Below, in pieces: positions 60,164 to 64,000 of a DNA stretch of 64,000 nucleotides (its first letter is position 1; each line of letters begins with the position of its first letter). The notes under the pieces are model-generated. The model did not search any database, was not told where the DNA came from, and was given only the letters and a program-made list of their open reading frames with translations. The position numbers and the translations under genes are program-made. Source of the stretch: CAYMZZ01 sp046297935 (GTDB taxonomy: Bacteria; Bacteroidota; Bacteroidia; Chitinophagales; Chitinophagaceae); assembly GCA_046297935.1 (NCBI GenBank), contig JBKBHA010000002.1:248001-312000 (forward strand), written 5' to 3'.

Positions 60164-60784
60164 ATGAATCTACTTCTGAATTGTTGGATTATTCCCAACA
60201 AATCTTCATTTTCACGCAAGCACAGCTATCTACAAGCGCATTTGACTAATAATCAGACCGATATTGACAACTGGATCGCCTTCAAAGCGGGCGATGCACA
60301 GGCGTTTGACCGCCTGTTCAGGGACTTCCATCCTATACTGGTACAATATGGAACCAAAATATGTACGGATCGTGAAATGTTGGAGGACGCGATACAGGAC
60401 CTATTTGTAGAGATCTGGCAGAGCCCTTCGCAGACTCAGGTAGCAAGTGTAAAAGCCTATTTTTTTAAAGCACTTAAATACAAATTATTCCGGGTTATGA
60501 AGGCTGGCAGCCATCGTACAGGCACTTTGGATGATGAAACCTATTTTGAAATGCCGGCCGAACACTTTCTAATCACGCGTGAGGAGGAAAGAAGCCGCGC
60601 GCAAAAAATCCAACAGGCGGTTGCGCAGCTCCCATCCAGGCAGAAGGAAATTGTTTATCTCCGCATTTTCCAGGGATTGGACTATGACGCGATCAGCGAT
60701 GTCATGGGAATTAACTACCAGGTAGCGAGGAATCTGTTTTATCAATCCATTAAATCGCTTCGTTCCGAAATTTCAGACTGGTAA
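60164..60784 (+). CDS. FecI-like ECF sigma factor
   Basis: Using ATG at 60164 the protein has 206 residues, but the first ~26 (MNLLLNCWIIPNKSSF...) are not family-like. TTG at 60242 (giving TNNQTDIDNWIAFKAG) would fit better. Region 2: AFDRLFRDFHPILVQYGTKI, EDAIQDLFVEIWQSP, VKAYFFKALKYKLFRVM. Region 4: QLPSRQKEIVYLRIFQGLDYDAISDVMGI and ARNLFYQSIKSLRSEI. It is divergent from fecR–susC–susD and should activate that operon when the receptor signals ligand uptake. The start remains uncertain. Confidence 0.88.
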   Translation: MNLLLNCWIIPNKSSFSRKHSYLQAHLTNNQTDIDNWIAFKAGDAQAFDRLFRDFHPILVQYGTKICTDREMLEDAIQDLFVEIWQSPSQTQVASVKAYFFKALKYKLFRVMKAGSHRTGTLDDETYFEMPAEHFLITREEERSRAQKIQQAVAQLPSRQKEIVYLRIFQGLDYDAISDVMGINYQVARNLFYQSIKSLRSEISDW

Positions 60785-60860
60785 ATGGTTACAGGATGTA
60801 GAAGAAGCACACTCGCAGATGACGCAAACGATTTCCTTTAAAAACCCTATCACATTTATT

Positions 60861-60868
60861 TATCTTTG
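60861..60868 (+). promoter_or_regulatory. Predicted -7 box for nagB
   Basis: TATCTTTG matches TAnnTTTG, 29 bp before the ATG at 60898. TTTA lies about 20 bp upstream as a weak -33. Confidence 0.5.
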
Positions 60869-60897
60869 ACCCCAATCAACAAAACCAATACTTCAGC

Positions 60898-62826
60898 ATG
60901 GCAAAGAAATCGGCTTACATGGACCTGTCCGATAGTTTCGAAAAGATACCCGTACACATTTTTCCGAATATCAAAAACGGATCGCAGGCTGTTGCGAAAG
61001 TGATTGCCGATCTGATCCGCGAAAAGCAGAAAAAAAAGCAGAATTGTGTGCTTGGACTTGCCACCGGATCCACACCAAAAACGCTGTATGCCGAATTGGT
61101 ACGCATGCATCGGGAAGAAAACCTGAGTTTCAAAAATGTAATTGCATTTAATCTCGACGAATACTATCCAATAGAAAATGATGCGCTCCAAAGCTATAGC
61201 CGTTTTATGCGCACCCATTTGTTTGACCATGTGGATATCAAGCCATCGAATATCCACATTCCGGATGGGCAGGTAAAAAAAGAAAAGATCAAAAGCCATT
61301 GCCTCGAGTACGAACGAATGATTGAAGCCGCTGGTGGCATTGACCTTCAGATACTTGGCATCGGTAACAATGGGCATATCGGCTTTAATGAACCCGGGTC
61401 GGGCATTTATTCAAAAACACGCCTGATTACGCTCGACAACTCGACCCGTATAGCCAACGCATACGAGTTTGCCAATTTGTCGGAAGTTCCCCGCCTGGCT
61501 ATTACAATGGGCATAAGCACCATCATTAAGGCAAGGCAGATCATCCTAATGGCCTGGGGGCCCAACAAGGCTCCTGTCATTAAGCAGGCGGTTGAAGATG
61601 ATGATACGGAACATGTGCCAGCATCCCTTCTGCAGAATCACGATAATGTGTCCTTTTACATTGATGAATCTGCAGCCAGTGAGCTGACTCGCTTTAAATC
61701 GCCCTGGCTTACGGGTGATTGCGAATGGACTCCGAAGATGGTGAAAAAAGCGGTGGTCAATATGGCTTTGAAGTTAAGTAAGCCAGTGCTCAGTCTAACA
61801 AACAAGGATTACAATGAATATGGCCTGAGCGACCTGTTGGTAGAAAAAGGCGATGCCTATGAGATAAATTTGCAGGTGTACTACATGCTTCGGGATTCCA
61901 TTACCGGCTGGCCTGGTGGTAAGCCCAATGCGAGCATTCCCGCCCATCCCGAGCGTAGCGATCCTTACCCCAAACGCGTTATCATTTTTTCGCCCCACCC
62001 CGACGATGATATCATTAGCATGGGTGGCACATTCCAGCGGCTGCACGATCAGGGTCACGATGTACACGTCGGATACCAGACATCTGGCAACATCGCCGTG
62101 ACCGATGAGTTCGTTACCCGTTTTATCGACTTTGCGGTAGGATTCGAGCAGATTGCCGGCATCGACACGGCCAAATCTGAAAAAATTCTGGAAAACGTAC
62201 GCAAATACATTCGTTCCAAAAAATCGAACCAGATCGATACGCCCATGATCCGAAACATGAAAGGATTGATCAGGCGTGGTGAAGCCAAAGCAACCTGTCA
62301 CTATGTTGGCCTGAAGGATGAGAACATTCATTTCATGAATCTTCCCTTCTACGAAACCGGCACCATAGAAAAAAAGCCCATGGGCGAAAAGGATGTGAAG
62401 ATCACCATGGAGCTGTTGAGGAAGATTAAACCACATCAGGTATACTGTGCCGGTGATTTTGCCGATCCGCATGGAACCCACATTGTTTGTTTCAATGTGG
62501 TGCTGGAGGCGTTAAAGCGAATAAAAGCAGCCGGCGACGATTGGGTTGAGGATTGCTGGTTGTGGTTGTATAAAGGCGCCTGGCAGGAATGGAATATTGA
62601 AGAAATTGAAATGGCCATACCCATGAGCCCTGAACAGGTAATAAAGAAGCGCCACGGCATTTTCATTCATCAGTCGCAAAAAGACATGGTTCCTTTTCAG
62701 GGAAGTGATTCCCGAGAATTCTGGCAAAGAGCCGAAGAAAGAAACGCGGCAACAGCCAATTTATATGCTGATCTTGGCCTGACTCATTATGCAGCCATGG
62801 AAGCTTTTGTACGATGGAAATATTAG
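60898..62826 (+). CDS. nagB: Glucosamine-6-phosphate deaminase fused to a PIG-L/LmbE-type deacetylase domain
   Basis: A 642-residue two-domain protein. NagB domain (about 15-270): GLATGSTPKTLYAELVRMH near 51-69, FNLDEYYPIENDALQSYSRFM near 83-103, LGIGNNGHIGFNEPGS near 155-170. A linker leads to a PIG-L domain (about 350-640) with the zinc motif HPDDD at 367-371 and a downstream GTHIVCFNVV. The first domain converts GlcN6P to fructose-6-phosphate and ammonia. The second resembles N-acetylglucosaminyl deacetylases and might deacetylate GlcNAc-6-P to feed it, but that is not proven. This long form is common in Bacteroidota. It lies 113 bp after the ECF sigma gene, near the GH20/SusCD set. Confidence 0.92.
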   Translation: MAKKSAYMDLSDSFEKIPVHIFPNIKNGSQAVAKVIADLIREKQKKKQNCVLGLATGSTPKTLYAELVRMHREENLSFKNVIAFNLDEYYPIENDALQSYSRFMRTHLFDHVDIKPSNIHIPDGQVKKEKIKSHCLEYERMIEAAGGIDLQILGIGNNGHIGFNEPGSGIYSKTRLITLDNSTRIANAYEFANLSEVPRLAITMGISTIIKARQIILMAWGPNKAPVIKQAVEDDDTEHVPASLLQNHDNVSFYIDESAASELTRFKSPWLTGDCEWTPKMVKKAVVNMALKLSKPVLSLTNKDYNEYGLSDLLVEKGDAYEINLQVYYMLRDSITGWPGGKPNASIPAHPERSDPYPKRVIIFSPHPDDDIISMGGTFQRLHDQGHDVHVGYQTSGNIAVTDEFVTRFIDFAVGFEQIAGIDTAKSEKILENVRKYIRSKKSNQIDTPMIRNMKGLIRRGEAKATCHYVGLKDENIHFMNLPFYETGTIEKKPMGEKDVKITMELLRKIKPHQVYCAGDFADPHGTHIVCFNVVLEALKRIKAAGDDWVEDCWLWLYKGAWQEWNIEEIEMAIPMSPEQVIKKRHGIFIHQSQKDMVPFQGSDSREFWQRAEERNAATANLYADLGLTHYAAMEAFVRWKY

Positions 62827-62979
62827 CCGTCGGCAAGCTGCTCTAAGTTGATAAAACGTACACGTTTTAGGCAGAAAACAAAACAGACCGGACCTGTGGG
62901 TACAAATTGTCGATCGGTCGGGCCTCCATCCGGCTGAAGGAATGCTGTTCCCACCGGTTTGGTTCCTGACTGTGTTATT

Positions 62980-64000
62980 CTATTCTTCATTTTTCCCATC
63001 TGCAACTACATCAATCGGTTGGGTTGAGTCAATGAACTCATTCACGTAAATATTGTACAACAATACAATGTAGCTGACCAGTAAAGGACCAAAGACGAGT
63101 CCGATAAAACCAAACAGACCAAGACCTACAATCACACCAAGTACGGTGATGACGGGGTGCACATCACCCATCTTTTTCAGTAGCGTAATACGCGCCACAT
63201 AATCAATATTGCCAGTCACTACAATGCTATAAAGTAGTAGGCCCGTAGCAGGTCCGTTGTCGCCAATAGCGTAGGTATACACAACCAGTGGAACCCATAC
63301 TATCATGGTGCCTACCACGGGGAAAAAGGCAAACACGCCAGTAAGAAAGCCCCAAAGCCCCCACTCGCCGACTCCAAAAAGATAGTAACCGAGTGCAGCC
63401 GTAAGTCCCTGGATGATTGAAATCAGCGGTATACCGAGGGCGTTGGCTCTTACCATACGTTTGGTTTCCTGCGCCAGCATATTGATATTTTCCTGCTTCA
63501 ATGGAATGATCCGGTTAAGGTGTCGTTCCGACTCGGCTCCGTTTACCAGCATATAATAGAGCAGAAAAAGCATGATAGCCAAGTTGGTAATGAGAATGCC
63601 AGTGCTGTTCAGCAGCGAGGGTATTATAGAGGTAAGTTTGCCGATCGATTCTGAAAGCGTACTATCGGAAACCAGGTTAACGTTCCAGTTTTTTTGAATG
63701 GCATCAATGGAAGCCTTTGCCGAGTTGATGACCTGTTCAGGGTCGTTTAAAAAAGCATTCAGCTTTGGACTGATCAAGGTAGCAGCCAGGAAAACAGGTA
63801 GACCAATCAGCACAGTATAGTACAATATAAACATGCCCGCTGCCCAGCCTCTGCGCCATTTGCGATGAAAGATCAACTGAAAATATCGTGCACGACTAAG
63901 TATATACAAAGTGACGGCCCCCAGTATGCCCGGCAAAAACATGTAGAGTTCACGAATCACCAGAAAAAGCATGGTGATGATGATCGATAACAGCAGTAGT
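62980..64000 (-). CDS. AI-2E family transporter / PerM-like membrane protein, partial
   Basis: The frame stays open to the window edge, reading LLLLSIIITMLFLVIRELYM, so the gene begins beyond 64000; ATG at 63972 is probably internal. The visible part has several TM segments, among them FLPGILGAVTLYILSRARYF, MFILYYTVLIGLPVFLAATL and LAIMLFLLYYMLVNG. Its C-terminal part has the AI-2E signature region: FFPVVGTMIVWVPLVVYTYA, VHPVITVLGVIVGLGLFGFIGLVFGPLL. Family members export small molecules or ions; AI-2 export is only one suggested role. It is convergent with nagB. The C-terminus (STQPIDVVADGKNEE) is polar. Confidence 0.9.
   Translation of the reverse strand, partial: LLLLSIIITMLFLVIRELYMFLPGILGAVTLYILSRARYFQLIFHRKWRRGWAAGMFILYYTVLIGLPVFLAATLISPKLNAFLNDPEQVINSAKASIDAIQKNWNVNLVSDSTLSESIGKLTSIIPSLLNSTGILITNLAIMLFLLYYMLVNGAESERHLNRIIPLKQENINMLAQETKRMVRANALGIPLISIIQGLTAALGYYLFGVGEWGLWGFLTGVFAFFPVVGTMIVWVPLVVYTYAIGDNGPATGLLLYSIVVTGNIDYVARITLLKKMGDVHPVITVLGVIVGLGLFGFIGLVFGPLLVSYIVLLYNIYVNEFIDSTQPIDVVADGKNEE

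Noticed and set aside
61795..62481. A 228-codon open frame antisense to the PIG-L domain
   Set aside because: The sense strand has a clear zinc motif and family sequence. The antisense peptide shows no domain.

Overview
The window looks like a piece of a Bacteroidota chromosome, most likely Chitinophagia/Chitinophagaceae. The evidence is a SusC/SusD pair with FecR and an ECF sigma factor, N-terminal signal peptides ending in AQ or a lipobox, a NagB–PIG-L fusion, a GH20/SusCD neighbourhood, -7 boxes of the Bacteroidota type TAnnTTTG, and start codons that mostly lack a Shine-Dalgarno sequence. The family assignment is inference. No rRNA, tRNA, insertion sequence, prophage or CRISPR array was found. 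Coding density is high, and most genes are ordinary chromosomal functions.

Layout. 1-1014: end of a peptidoglycan-recycling operon (BadF-type amino-sugar kinase, murQ cut by the window edge). 1141-5386: S41 protease, a DUF6249-like membrane protein, and an ECF sigma/anti-sigma pair, with three intergenic tracts of heptameric repeats. 5387-8101: cystathionine beta-synthase, a 570-bp non-coding stretch with a degenerate repeat, and a BtuF-like binding protein. 8233-13888: class II and class I fructose-bisphosphate aldolases, then PfkB kinase, GlcN6P-deaminase-like protein and an MFS transporter broken by two in-frame stop codons. 13885-23320: Rieske oxygenase, Pr6Pr membrane protein, GHKL-like fragment, bestrophin, S9 peptidase, TlpA-like protein, accD and smpB. 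23358-29715: secreted unknown protein, then parE–DUF1835–parC. 29914-33225: gpsA followed by a HAD–GT20 fusion, which I read as a glucosylglycerol operon. 33481-41498: TPR protein, universal stress protein, two-component system, MscS channel, small acidic protein, Xaa-Pro aminopeptidase. 41569-49605: repeat lipoprotein, BNR/Ycf48-like protein, peroxiredoxin-like protein, a glycosylasparaginase–cutC–DMT operon, FMN reductase, pirin and an NTF2-like protein. 49709-64000: CocE/NonD hydrolase, GH20 hexosaminidase, SusD/SusC, FecR, ECF sigma, NagB–PIG-L, and an AI-2E family membrane protein cut by the window edge.

How the genes work together. An amino-sugar theme recurs: murQ with its kinase, a GlcN6P-deaminase-like gene, glycosylasparaginase, GH20 hexosaminidase beside a sigma/anti-sigma-controlled SusCD importer, and NagB–PIG-L. 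Together they suggest use of GlcNAc-containing glycans (chitin, glycoproteins, peptidoglycan). A second theme is osmotic/envelope stress: the gpsA–HAD–GT20 operon, the MscS channel next to a two-component system, a universal stress protein, and a Rieske oxygenase with features of quaternary-amine oxygenases.

The least explained material is non-coding: heptameric and octameric tracts that mostly start at stop codons with the purine-rich strand as sense; a degenerate CCAATCCTTAGAAAAACC-like array (6921-7130); a hairpin before the aminopeptidase gene that seems to be terminator and promoter at once; and a strong Shine-Dalgarno sequence on a small acidic protein with a long leader.
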